Virus record (IMG/VR): IMGVR_UViG_3300009505_000075
Span: 1-22,196 of that record
Source: a virus
Reading direction: 5' to 3' (one strand)
DNA length: 22,196 bases
This document shows, in pieces, positions 6,017-12,769 of this stretch. The notes below the pieces were generated by a model, which did no database searches, was not told where the DNA came from, and saw nothing but the letters and a program-made list of their open reading frames with translations. Made by a program: the position numbers and the translations under genes. Position 1 is the first letter of the stretch. Every line of letters begins with the position of its first letter.

Positions 6017-6059
6017 AGTATGTCCTTTCAAGACTTTGATTTGTTCATTATAGAGGGGT
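6014..6059 (-). repeat. 46-bp exact direct repeat, copy 2 (leader of the 161-aa exported protein)
   Basis: Identical over 46 bases to 4783-4828, covering start codon, ribosome-binding site, spacer, TATAAT and the G-run of the inverted repeat. The arms then diverge, so only one half of the hairpin lies within the identical stretch. Confidence 0.95.
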
Positions 6060-6069
6060 GGATTTCCCC
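6047..6069 (-). promoter_or_regulatory. Candidate phage promoter: imperfect hairpin followed by TATAAT
   Basis: GGGG and CCCC arms (6055-6069) around AAATCCA are followed by TC and TATAAT (6047-6052). The stem is weaker than at 4824-4838 but can be extended by GG/CC pairing with one bulged A. It begins three bases after the stop codon of the upstream gene. No -35-like hexamer stands at the usual distance. Confidence 0.45.
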
Positions 6070-6071
6070 AG

Positions 6072-6443
6072 TTATTTGCAGCTATTCAACATGAATTCTG
6101 TTGCGTTATTTAGGCCACCTGCGTTAGCAAAGCCACCTCCAAACAGAATACCATAGTCGAACTTTTCGCCCATGCGTTCTTTAACAGCCTTGGTTGTTGC
6201 GCTGCCCATGCCTTCTGTTGTAGCCTCTTCAAGTTCGAAGAGACGGTCAAAGCTAATGTCAACAATAGCTGTGAGTTTTTCGTTGTTCCATTTGTCAGAC
6301 AACATGATATCAATCGAGAAGTTGTCTAAGATTGTTTGAGCAATGCCAACACATTTACCAAGGCTCTCTGCTTTGGTCAAGGGGTTAGCTACTACTGTAG
6401 TTGCGGATACTGCGATGATTGCTGCTGTGATAAGAGTTTTCAT
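6072..6443 (-). CDS. Small exported protein with two cysteines, 123 aa
   Basis: The start at ATG 6443-6441 is preceded by GAGGAAGACCAAA; an ATG five codons upstream would lie before that site. The signal peptide MKTLITAAIIAVSATTVVA is cut near residue 19. The mature part looks helical (SLGKCVGIAQTILDNFSIDIM, ATTKAVKERMG) and then turns Gly/Asn-rich (GILFGGGFANAGGLNNATEF), ending NSCK. Cysteines lie near both ends. Its signal peptide resembles that of the 161-aa neighbour (both begin MKTL), hinting at duplication or exchange of export leaders. Family unknown; it directly follows the lysin, so a role in the envelope around lysis is possible. Confidence 0.8.
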   Translation of the reverse strand: MKTLITAAIIAVSATTVVANPLTKAESLGKCVGIAQTILDNFSIDIMLSDKWNNEKLTAIVDISFDRLFELEEATTEGMGSATTKAVKERMGEKFDYGILFGGGFANAGGLNNATEFMLNSCK

Positions 6444-6454
6444 TTTGGTCTTCC

Positions 6455-6859
6455 TCATTTATAGGGGGTTTCATTAGTATAAAAGATATGGTTGCCAATC
6501 CGACCGTCAGCCTCGTAGTGAGACTTCCAAAAGGGCGAGACTGCCACAGAGTGGTAGTGTGTTGATGAGAGGCCAAGAAGTATATCCTGACCATCTAAAA
6601 TGTCTTCTGATAGCTCTACGATGCTCTCCCAGGCTCTCTGGTCCAGGTGGGACATACGGGTAGGGTCATCGTGTTTACCGTCATGAGTCCAAGAGAATTG
6701 GTTCTTCTCCCAGACTACATCACATACGTTATTAGGGTAGCGCTTATCAGCAACACGGTTAAGTGTAACTTCGGCTACTGCTATTTGTCCTGTTATGGTC
6801 TCGTGCCTAGCCTCGAAAAAGACATTCAAAGCTAGGCATGTCACTGCTGTCATTATCAT
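6455..6859 (-). CDS. Cell wall hydrolase, SleB-family endolysin
   Basis: This 134-aa protein fits the SleB/Hydrolase_2 peptidoglycan hydrolase domain over nearly its full length. Visible features are ALNVFFEARHE (with the family's Glu), GQIAVAEVTLNRV, YPNNVCDVVW, QFSWTHDG, and near the end THYHSVAVSPFW with IGNHIFYT. The family cleaves cortex or cell wall glycan and serves as lysin in many proteobacterial phages. There is no clear signal peptide, only MIMTAVTCLAL, so it probably needs a holin; the small membrane proteins at 7598-7843 and 8182-8493 are candidates. The ATG overlaps the preceding stop (TAATG), so translation is coupled; a second in-frame ATG two codons later is possible. Confidence 0.9.
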   Translation of the reverse strand: MIMTAVTCLALNVFFEARHETITGQIAVAEVTLNRVADKRYPNNVCDVVWEKNQFSWTHDGKHDDPTRMSHLDQRAWESIVELSEDILDGQDILLGLSSTHYHSVAVSPFWKSHYEADGRIGNHIFYTNETPYK

Positions 6860-7125
6860 TAGATTAGATTATCCTCTACTAGTTGATACCAATAGTCACG
6901 TAGTATATCATCCATTGACTCAAGTAGTTCGCTATGAGGGCTCCACTGATTGCCAGCCTCATCAGTAAGTGTGATGTGAGCAAACTCTGGACCTTCGATA
7001 ACTTCATAGTCTCCGTCAAGGTCTTCTACTGTACCTGTATGACGAATCACAACACCATAGTCAATCATTTCAGCGTCAAGTTGATGCTCAACATTATTGA
7101 TGTATAATTCAAGTTGTACTTTCAT
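6859..7125 (-). CDS. Acidic hypothetical protein, 88 aa
   Basis: The ATG at 7125-7123 overlaps the stop of the 18-codon gene upstream (ATGA), and its own stop overlaps the lysin start (TAATG), so it is locked into the operon. The product begins MKVQLELYINNVEHQLDAEM and is strongly acidic, with DLDGDYEVIEGPEF and LLESMDDILRDYWYQLVEDN. It reads as alternating strands followed by a C-terminal helix. I do not recognise a family; the acidic surface is compatible with an inhibitor or DNA-mimic type protein, but that is speculation. Confidence 0.75.
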   Translation of the reverse strand: MKVQLELYINNVEHQLDAEMIDYGVVIRHTGTVEDLDGDYEVIEGPEFAHITLTDEAGNQWSPHSELLESMDDILRDYWYQLVEDNLI

Positions 7126-7178
7126 AGTCCTGACTCCCGTAAGCGTTTTAGATAGGCTTCGATTGATTCATAGTTCAT
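7122..7178 (-). CDS. 18-aa gene overlapping both neighbours
   Basis: The frame encodes MNYESIEAYLKRLRESGL. Its ATG overlaps the TGA of the nuclease-like gene (ATGA), and its own TGA overlaps the ATG of the 88-aa gene (ATGA). GGAG lies eight bases before the start. It fills the whole gap between the two larger genes, leaving no noncoding base. The peptide is an amphipathic charged helix. The double overlap makes chance unlikely; it may act as a translational relay rather than through the peptide itself. Confidence 0.6.
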   Translation of the reverse strand: MNYESIEAYLKRLRESGL

Positions 7179-7585
7179 TTTGCTACTCCATGTTTCTTTT
7201 CGATGTAGTTGATAATCTGTTTAACAGTCTGACCACGCATGGGCTTGACTACAGCCTTACCTTCTGGCCCTTTAACACGGACCTCTTTAACTTCACAATC
7301 CTTAAGGATGATGTCACCCTCTTGGTTTTCCCATGCCGTAATAGCATAAACAGGTTTCTGACACCACATAACCATTCTCTCAAAGAGAATCTTTTGGCCT
7401 GTAGTGATAGCACAACCCTCACGCTTAACTTCGATAAGCACAAGAGCTTTACCTTTAACGTCATATACAGCATCGATGTCTGTGAAGCCACCTACAGAGC
7501 TAGCACCTTGAAAGATGATAGCACGGTTGAAGTATTCACGGTTACGGATAACTTGGTCGTCTGTTGATTTAGTTACATGTGTCAT
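7175..7585 (-). CDS. PD-(D/E)XK nuclease-like protein
   Basis: The start at ATG 7585-7583 is set by GGAGATAGAA; an ATG four codons upstream overlaps this site. The 136-aa product contains a pattern typical of PD-(D/E)XK nucleases: FTDIDAVYD with D38, then ALVLIEVKREG with E52 and K54, and a Gln (Q64) in the next helix. Known families with this layout include Holliday junction resolvases and Vsr/RecB-like nucleases. No zinc finger or helicase is attached. It would cut or process DNA in the cytoplasm, e.g. branched intermediates or host DNA. It lies two genes before the lysin, an unusual place. The fold call is moderate; the substrate is unknown. Confidence 0.65.
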   Translation of the reverse strand: MTHVTKSTDDQVIRNREYFNRAIIFQGASSVGGFTDIDAVYDVKGKALVLIEVKREGCAITTGQKILFERMVMWCQKPVYAITAWENQEGDIILKDCEVKEVRVKGPEGKAVVKPMRGQTVKQIINYIEKKHGVAK

Positions 7586-7597
7586 TTCTATCTCCAT

Positions 7598-7843
7598 TCA
7601 AGGTTTAGCTTTGCTCCCACAAAGAATAAGTGTTGTCAGTATAAGGTCTGACATAAAGAAACCTACATGTAAGGCTTCTACGTTACCCCAGACAAGCGCC
7701 CACATGAAGTAAGCAGCACCCATTAAGTTTACAGGTGTGCAGAACAACAGTAGGTCTGTCTTGAGCAGGTTTTGGATAAGAGTGCCAATCATACCTCTCG
7801 CAAGGAATCCGATAAACACCATTACAAAGATACTCGTTTCCAT
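7598..7843 (-). CDS. Small membrane protein, holin candidate, 81 aa
   Basis: The start at ATG 7843-7841 is preceded by GGGAGACCAAA; longer in-frame extensions lack a ribosome-binding site. Three hydrophobic segments are visible: roughly residues 4-24 (IFVMVFIGFLARGMIGTLI), 29-50 (TDLLLFCTPVNLMGAAYFMW) and 57-75 (LHVGFFMSDLILTTLILC), ending SKAKP. Size, three spans, a short positive tail and the position upstream of the lysin fit a class I holin, but no family motif proves it. The gene at 8182-8493 is the competing candidate. Confidence 0.7.
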   Translation of the reverse strand: METSIFVMVFIGFLARGMIGTLIQNLLKTDLLLFCTPVNLMGAAYFMWALVWGNVEALHVGFFMSDLILTTLILCGSKAKP

Positions 7844-7863
7844 TTTGGTCTCCCTTTCAGGTT

Positions 7864-8157
7864 TTATACGCAGTGTACAGTTGCTTCTTCTACAAAGCAA
7901 GATGCACGGTTTTCAAAGTAATCACGGGGTAATACCCACTCAGCAAATGTGCCGTGTGCTGCATCACCTTCACATACGCCACGGTATGCGTTGAAGTGTG
8001 GTGGTAGTTCGTCAAGTTCAATTTCTACCACAGCACCTTTAGAGTACTTAGCAGCGTTAGAGAAGGAATCAGTCCAGTGAGATACTTCACGAGTCTGAGT
8101 GTCGTTAGCAAGTTCGTGTGCTTCACGTTGGCATGTGCCACGGTAAAATTTAAACAT
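7864..8157 (-). CDS. Hypothetical protein, possibly ADP-ribosyltransferase-like, 97 aa
   Basis: ATG at 8157-8155 follows AAGGGAGAACACA. The product begins MFKFYRGTCQREAHEL, continues EVSHWTDSFSNAAKYSKGAVVEIELDELP and ends with AEWVLPRDYFENRASCFV. An early YRG, a middle S/T-x-W-T followed by an AAxY helix and a strand, and a late E-W-V-L-P recall the R-S-E layout of small ADP-ribosyltransferases. However the protein is short and the ExE pair is not clear, so this remains a suspicion. It sits between the two small membrane proteins. If the enzyme reading is right, a host-modifying role would follow; otherwise it is an unknown protein. Confidence 0.7.
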   Translation of the reverse strand: MFKFYRGTCQREAHELANDTQTREVSHWTDSFSNAAKYSKGAVVEIELDELPPHFNAYRGVCEGDAAHGTFAEWVLPRDYFENRASCFVEEATVHCV

Positions 8158-8181
8158 TGTGTTCTCCCTTTGGGTTTTAGA

Positions 8182-8493
8182 TTATCTACGTGCTTCGATA
8201 GCTTGTTTAGCTTTCTTGTGAATGTCTTTTCTGACATATCCGCGTTTTAGAAGTCGGTTCATGTGAATGTCAACTTCGATTTCTTCTTGTATTTGTTTTT
8301 CTCTCCATCTCAGTTGTGCTTCATAGATAAAGTTCCCGTATATCATCTTAGATAAAAGTAACAGTCCGATTGCAAGTCCGAGAGCTACTAGGAGGTGGCC
8401 TTCAAGTGCAGTTAACACTACTATGAGTGTAAGGGGCAACATTACGATTGTCCACAGCACTCTTAATATTTTAATCATAATAACGTCTAACAT
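8182..8493 (-). CDS. Small membrane protein with charged tail, 103 aa
   Basis: The start at ATG 8493-8491 is supported by GGAGACCAAAACA. Two hydrophobic stretches (about residues 8-28, VLWTIVMLPLTLIVVLTAL, and 33-50, LLVALGLAIGLLLLSKMIYG) are followed by a long charged helix (YEAQLRWREKQIQEEIEVDI) and a basic end (RKDIHKKAKQAIEARR). It is the first gene after the tape measure terminator and after the candidate promoter at 8535-8555. The layout fits a two-span holin or another envelope protein with a cytoplasmic helical tail. Family unknown. Confidence 0.75.
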   Translation of the reverse strand: MLDVIMIKILRVLWTIVMLPLTLIVVLTALEGHLLVALGLAIGLLLLSKMIYGNFIYEAQLRWREKQIQEEIEVDIHMNRLLKRGYVRKDIHKKAKQAIEARR

Positions 8494-8534
8494 TGTTTTG
8501 GTCTCCATTTAAGGTTAAGTTCTTTCGTTCTTCT

Positions 8535-8555
8535 ATTATAGAGGGTGCAAAACCC
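8535..8555 (-). promoter_or_regulatory. Candidate phage promoter: GGGT/ACCC hairpin followed by TATAAT
   Basis: GGGT-TTTGC-ACCC (8543-8555) is followed by TC and TATAAT (8535-8540), then AGAAGAACG. It lies between the tape measure terminator and the first gene of the small-gene region, exactly where a promoter is expected. An alternative hairpin with CCCC at 8566-8569 overlaps it. No -35 hexamer is seen at the usual spacing. Confidence 0.5.
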
Positions 8556-8591
8556 CCACTTTTTTGGGGTAAAAATACTTCTAGATTTGGT

Positions 8592-8621
8592 AAAAAAAAG
8601 GCCACCCCCGAAGGGATGACC
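8592..8621 (-). terminator. Strong intrinsic terminator after the tape measure gene
   Basis: GGTCATCCC-TTCG-GGGGTGGCC makes a 9-bp stem with a UUCG loop, followed by eight T residues. It starts 8 nt after the tape measure stop. Apart from loop differences it is the same hairpin as at 141-168. Confidence 0.92.
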
Positions 8622-8629
8622 ATTTAGTT

Positions 8630-11600
8630 TTATCGTCTGTAGTTAGACTCTTTGTTATTCATGTTAACACCGCTAGTAATTTGTGGAAGCATCTTAACAA
8701 TCTCTTTACGAGTCTGTCGTGACACATCACCAGATACATTGATGTTAAATGATTGTTGAGTACCAGACTGGTTGTTGTTCATATTGCGAACATCATTCTT
8801 AGAAAGAACAACTTCACCCGGCATAAGCATTGCAGGAACAGAGTCCTTACCCGCTTGTGAGCCCGGTATGTTCGGTACAACACCACCTTGAGAGAACCCA
8901 AGGAAGCCAAGACCCGCAGACAAAAGTCCACCGATACCTGAGCCACCGCCCATAGAAAAGCCTGAGCTAAAAATATTACCAAGACCATCGAACATAGAAT
9001 CAAAGTCAATGTTCTTAGTTATGCCTTCTGCAAGGCCATCAGCAAAGTTGTTGATGATAGTGCTTGTTACAGAGTCAAGGAGACCGTGTAGAACGTCTTT
9101 CCAATCACCACCATGCATAACAGCAGAAATAGCACTAGAAAGCTGACTGTTGAAGGATGCCCTAAGGTTATCAATTTGAGTTTGTTCTTCTTCAGAACGA
9201 CCACCAACATTAGCAACCTTCTTAACTTCTTTCTTCATCTCATCAGTGAGACCGTCCAGAGTCTCATCTAACTTACCGAGTTGTTCAACTAAGGAAATCA
9301 TTTCCATAGCTAAGCCAACATCACCACGAGCGAAAGAGTCTCTGATTTCTGTTTGAGCACGACCTACGATACCACCAGTGGCAAACTTAGGAAGTATACC
9401 TTGGTTCAACAAGTCTAGTTTACCTTTACCCAACTTGTTAACAGCAGCAGCCTTAATGACATACTCACCGTTAGAAAGCATAGCAGGAATAGAGTCAGAG
9501 GTGCCTGTACCTGCACCAGAGACGTAACCACCTGTGTTAAAGTTCTGAGCACGTTTCCTGTACTCTTCATCTGTTTCACCGGGTTGTTGTCCGTAGCCAG
9601 CAAAAGATGCAGGTAGTTGTGATGCGTCAGCTTCAAACTCTTGTGAGCCTCCGAAGCCTTCTTTAGCACCAAACAAGTCCTTAAGCCAGTTAGGTGTCCA
9701 ATCACTAGCATACTCTTTGAAAGCATCCCAAGCAGAAGTTAGACCATCTAGTACAGCATCTTTAACAACATGGAACATATTGATGATACCGTTCTTTTGT
9801 TCTTCAGATACGAAGATACCTAGAAGAGCGCCACCAAGAGCACCTGCAACAGCGCCCCAAGGGCCGCCAACAACAAACCCCGCAATGGCACCAGATAGCG
9901 CATCGTTGAACAAGTCAAACAAAGTTGTTCCAATGCTGCTAGTCTTTATTCCATCACCGAACTCATCATAAGAGATATTTACTTTGTTAAGTCCAAGAGC
10001 GTCACCAAGCATGTCGCCTATGGCATTTGCAGTAAACCCTATAGCTATCCCTGCAATTAGCCTTTTACCTAATGCTTTAGCAGCCGACAAGAACTTCTTT
10101 GCCTTACCTGCACCTGTCATAGCTGTAGACAGACCAGAAACTATTTTTGGTGAAGCCATATCAGCAGCAAATAACAAGGCAAACATGCTAGTACGTAGCT
10201 TGGTAGTAGCAGCGATAAACGCAGCGCTAGTAGCAACGCCACTAATAGCAGTGCTAAACGCAGAAGGAGCAAGAAGCATACCTCCGAGTTTAATGCCAAA
10301 CATAGCAGCGGCTTTAGTTAAAGTAGGGGCGACAGCTAGTGCAACAAGAGCAGCACTTAAGGCAGTTGCACCACTATCAACAAAATCACTTTCGAAGTCT
10401 TCTCCGAAAAGACCATCAATAAAGCTTGTGCCTATTGTAGAAAATACGTTACCAAGACCTGTCAAGATGTTAGCAACAACATCCCCATCACCTGAAATTA
10501 AGTCTTTGAAGGTTTCACCAAAAGACTTAGCTGTTTTCCCTACAGCCGCCAAGAACTCTGGACTGTTACCTAAACCACCAACAGCAGATAGAATAGCAAG
10601 AGGTATAGCAAGCTTGAAAGTAGCACTACGAAGACCTTTGCTGAAAGCAATTGCCATACCAGAAGCAATAACTGTAGTTAGGTTAGCCTCATTATCTTTA
10701 AAGAAGCCTTTAACACCGTCAGTAATTTCAGAAAAGTTTTCTGAAGCTGTATCAAACGCTACTTTAGCTGCAACTACAATAGGAAGCTCATTAATCACAC
10801 CAATTGTCTTGTCGTATGCTTCTCGCATAGAAGTTAAAGTCTCATTCCAACTATCTGTTATTTCGTTAGTTGTGGGAAGCTTAATTTGAGTGCCTAGACC
10901 ACTTAATGCAAATCTGTTGTAAGCATTGCCAATCTCATCAAACAATGAATTAAAAGCTTCTTTCAAAGGGTTTACAATTCTTTGTGACGCAGTAGTGGTA
11001 AAACCTTGTGTTTCAACATCTGTAACAAGCAACTGCCAAGCGTCTAAAGCCTCAAAGTGTAATTCTTCAAATACTCCTGCGATACCTACTGCCCAGCCAG
11101 CAATATAGTTTCTTGCTTTATCTAGGTGTTTACCCCAAGACTGCACGTTACCTATAGACGCTTTACCAAGCTCTTCGTGTGAAGGGTCAAAGATACCTGT
11201 CCACCAAGAGTCACCTACAATGGCTTTCCATAGACCTACAAAGATGTCCTTAACTTTAGTAGCAAATCTTGTAAGGGTTGATAGGATTCCTCCTTCACCT
11301 TCAGGAAACATGCTCTTAATCAAGTTATACTTTTTAACTGAAAAGTCAAGAGCGATTTCTACCTTTTGAGCACCAAAAGATTTAGCGTCTTTAAATGCTT
11401 TAGTAAGACTTTCACCAAGTCGCTTACCAAAAGCAGCTGCGTCAAAGTCAGCACTGAACAGGTCTGTAATACCTTTAACAAAGTCTTTAGCCTGTGACTC
11501 TACAATCAAGAAAGCCAGCTGTGTGTTTAAAGACCATCTCTCAATATTCTTTCCAACAAATCTGAAAGCAGTTGTTAAGCCAAGTATACCTGCTTTAAAG

Positions 11601-12367
11601 GCTTCACTGAAACCTGTGACCCTATCGAACTCAGAAATAGCCCTAGTGAGCTCGTTCTTCATTACGGTTGCAAGGTCAGCAGTGGTGAATTGTAGTGTAC
11701 CAAACTCGTCATTAATCTTGCCAGCACCATCTAGTAGTGCTTGGAATACTGCTTCAGCCGTAATCTTACCCGCCATAGCTTCTTCACGTAGCTTACCAAA
11801 AGGAATCTTCATACCTTCTGCGATAGCTTGTGCAAGCCTTGGCATCTGTTCGAGTACCGAATTAAGTTCCTGACCACGTAGCTGACCAGAGGCAAGACCC
11901 TGACCCAACTGTACGATAGCGGCTTTAGCTGATTCTGCACCGGAGCCAGAGATAATAGCAGCCTTTTGTACCGCTTCGGTAACAGTTAGTAGTTCATTAA
12001 CTGACTTACCGGAGTCCCGTAGAGCCAAACCAAAACGGTTAAAGGTTTCTGCTGCTGCATCAATACTACCACCTGAACGAGCGGCAATGTCAAATAAGTC
12101 GTTAATTGTCTTTTGTGTTGTCTTTGCGTCTTTAGTAACCAGTTTGACCCGGTTGTTAAGACCAATCATAGCGTCAGCTGCGCTGTTAATACCTCTAGTA
12201 ATGCCACCACCAGCAAATACAGCTGTAAGACCAATAGCCATACGGCGGAAAGTCTTTGTAATATCGGCGGCTTGAGTTTCTAAACTCTTTAAGCTTTTGC
12301 CTGTCTTTCTAATTTCATTCTGAGCCTGCTTCGCATTAGCACGTACTCGAATCTCTACACCACTCAT
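8630..12367 (-). CDS. Tail tape measure protein
   Basis: This 1245-aa protein sets tail length and is held inside the tail tube until DNA ejection. Residues ~60-250 match the tape measure N-terminal domain (ADAMIGLNNRVKLVT, GSIDAAAETFNRFGLALRDSG, GQGLASGQLRGQELNSVLEQMP). Long Ala/Gly-rich hydrophobic stretches follow (ALVALAVAPTLTKAAAMFG, PWGAVAGALGGALLGIFV), typical of membrane-inserting parts. Two GG-x-V...DS-(I/V)-PAML...GE-(Y/V)-V modules lie near residues 940 and 1160, a common C-terminal feature of the family. A terminator with readthrough leader precedes it and a strong one follows. At about 1.5 angstroms per residue the tail would be near 190 nm (inference). No peptidase or muramidase motif was seen. 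Confidence 0.97.
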   Translation of the reverse strand: MSGVEIRVRANAKQAQNEIRKTGKSLKSLETQAADITKTFRRMAIGLTAVFAGGGITRGINSAADAMIGLNNRVKLVTKDAKTTQKTINDLFDIAARSGGSIDAAAETFNRFGLALRDSGKSVNELLTVTEAVQKAAIISGSGAESAKAAIVQLGQGLASGQLRGQELNSVLEQMPRLAQAIAEGMKIPFGKLREEAMAGKITAEAVFQALLDGAGKINDEFGTLQFTTADLATVMKNELTRAISEFDRVTGFSEAFKAGILGLTTAFRFVGKNIERWSLNTQLAFLIVESQAKDFVKGITDLFSADFDAAAFGKRLGESLTKAFKDAKSFGAQKVEIALDFSVKKYNLIKSMFPEGEGGILSTLTRFATKVKDIFVGLWKAIVGDSWWTGIFDPSHEELGKASIGNVQSWGKHLDKARNYIAGWAVGIAGVFEELHFEALDAWQLLVTDVETQGFTTTASQRIVNPLKEAFNSLFDEIGNAYNRFALSGLGTQIKLPTTNEITDSWNETLTSMREAYDKTIGVINELPIVVAAKVAFDTASENFSEITDGVKGFFKDNEANLTTVIASGMAIAFSKGLRSATFKLAIPLAILSAVGGLGNSPEFLAAVGKTAKSFGETFKDLISGDGDVVANILTGLGNVFSTIGTSFIDGLFGEDFESDFVDSGATALSAALVALAVAPTLTKAAAMFGIKLGGMLLAPSAFSTAISGVATSAAFIAATTKLRTSMFALLFAADMASPKIVSGLSTAMTGAGKAKKFLSAAKALGKRLIAGIAIGFTANAIGDMLGDALGLNKVNISYDEFGDGIKTSSIGTTLFDLFNDALSGAIAGFVVGGPWGAVAGALGGALLGIFVSEEQKNGIINMFHVVKDAVLDGLTSAWDAFKEYASDWTPNWLKDLFGAKEGFGGSQEFEADASQLPASFAGYGQQPGETDEEYRKRAQNFNTGGYVSGAGTGTSDSIPAMLSNGEYVIKAAAVNKLGKGKLDLLNQGILPKFATGGIVGRAQTEIRDSFARGDVGLAMEMISLVEQLGKLDETLDGLTDEMKKEVKKVANVGGRSEEEQTQIDNLRASFNSQLSSAISAVMHGGDWKDVLHGLLDSVTSTIINNFADGLAEGITKNIDFDSMFDGLGNIFSSGFSMGGGSGIGGLLSAGLGFLGFSQGGVVPNIPGSQAGKDSVPAMLMPGEVVLSKNDVRNMNNNQSGTQQSFNINVSGDVSRQTRKEIVKMLPQITSGVNMNNKESNYRR

Positions 12368-12384
12368 GTAGTTCTCCTTTTAAT

Positions 12385-12433
12385 AAAAAAGCCCCTAACA
12401 GTTAAACTCGTATTTCGAGCTACCATCAGGGGC
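12385..12433 (-). terminator. Branched hairpin terminator between the gp10-like and tape measure genes
   Basis: Outer arms GCCCCT/AGGGGC enclose an inner hairpin CTCG-AAATA-CGAG, and six T residues follow. It lies just after the stop at 12440. Since tape measure expression must follow, this probably acts as an attenuator lowering its level relative to the tube genes. Confidence 0.75.
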
Positions 12434-12439
12434 AATATA

Positions 12440-12769
12440 TTATACAGGGGTGATTAAACCTATTTTAGATAACGTTTGTTCGATAAAGTAAGTAGGGGCT
12501 TGTTGTGAATGCCCGTTATTTAGTCTATCAATATAGTCTACATCGTTATAGATGGTAGCACCAATAAAGGAATTAGTAAAACTAACTTCTATATCACGTT
12601 GCCAACCACGTCTTGCGTTACCTGTATCAACAGGCGTAACAACCCTAAGTTGTTGAGTACCGTACTCTACTAGTGCGGCAATTTCTATGTTTCCAAGCGC
12701 AACAATTTCGTCTTCGATGCGCTTCATTTCTCGTTCAAAATTTACTACTTCCAAAGAGACTTGTGTCAT
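12440..12769 (-). CDS. HK97 gp10-like minor head-tail protein, 109 aa
   Basis: The product carries the family hallmark VVTPVDTGNARRGW, followed by beta-type segments (IGATIYNDVDYIDRLNNGHS) and a C-terminal helix. HK97 gp10-like proteins act at the neck or tail end as tail completion/terminator proteins. Length (109 aa) is within the usual range. The ATG overlaps the end of the GT frame (12766-12769, ATGA), so it is translationally coupled. Its place between the tail chaperones and the tape measure is unusual, because relatives normally lie before the tail tube gene. Confidence 0.8.
   Translation of the reverse strand: MTQVSLEVVNFEREMKRIEDEIVALGNIEIAALVEYGTQQLRVVTPVDTGNARRGWQRDIEVSFTNSFIGATIYNDVDYIDRLNNGHSQQAPTYFIEQTLSKIGLITPV

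Noticed and set aside
6456-6469. ACCCCCTATAAATGAG, resembling the hairpin/TATAAT promoter elements
   Set aside because: These bases encode the last residues and stop of the lysin (TPYK, TGA), and no G-run inverted repeat stands upstream.
9984-10889. Long open frame of 301 codons on the plus strand
   Set aside because: It lies antisense inside the tape measure gene, is Ala/Ser/Pro-rich without domain features and has no ribosome-binding site or neighbouring plus-strand genes.
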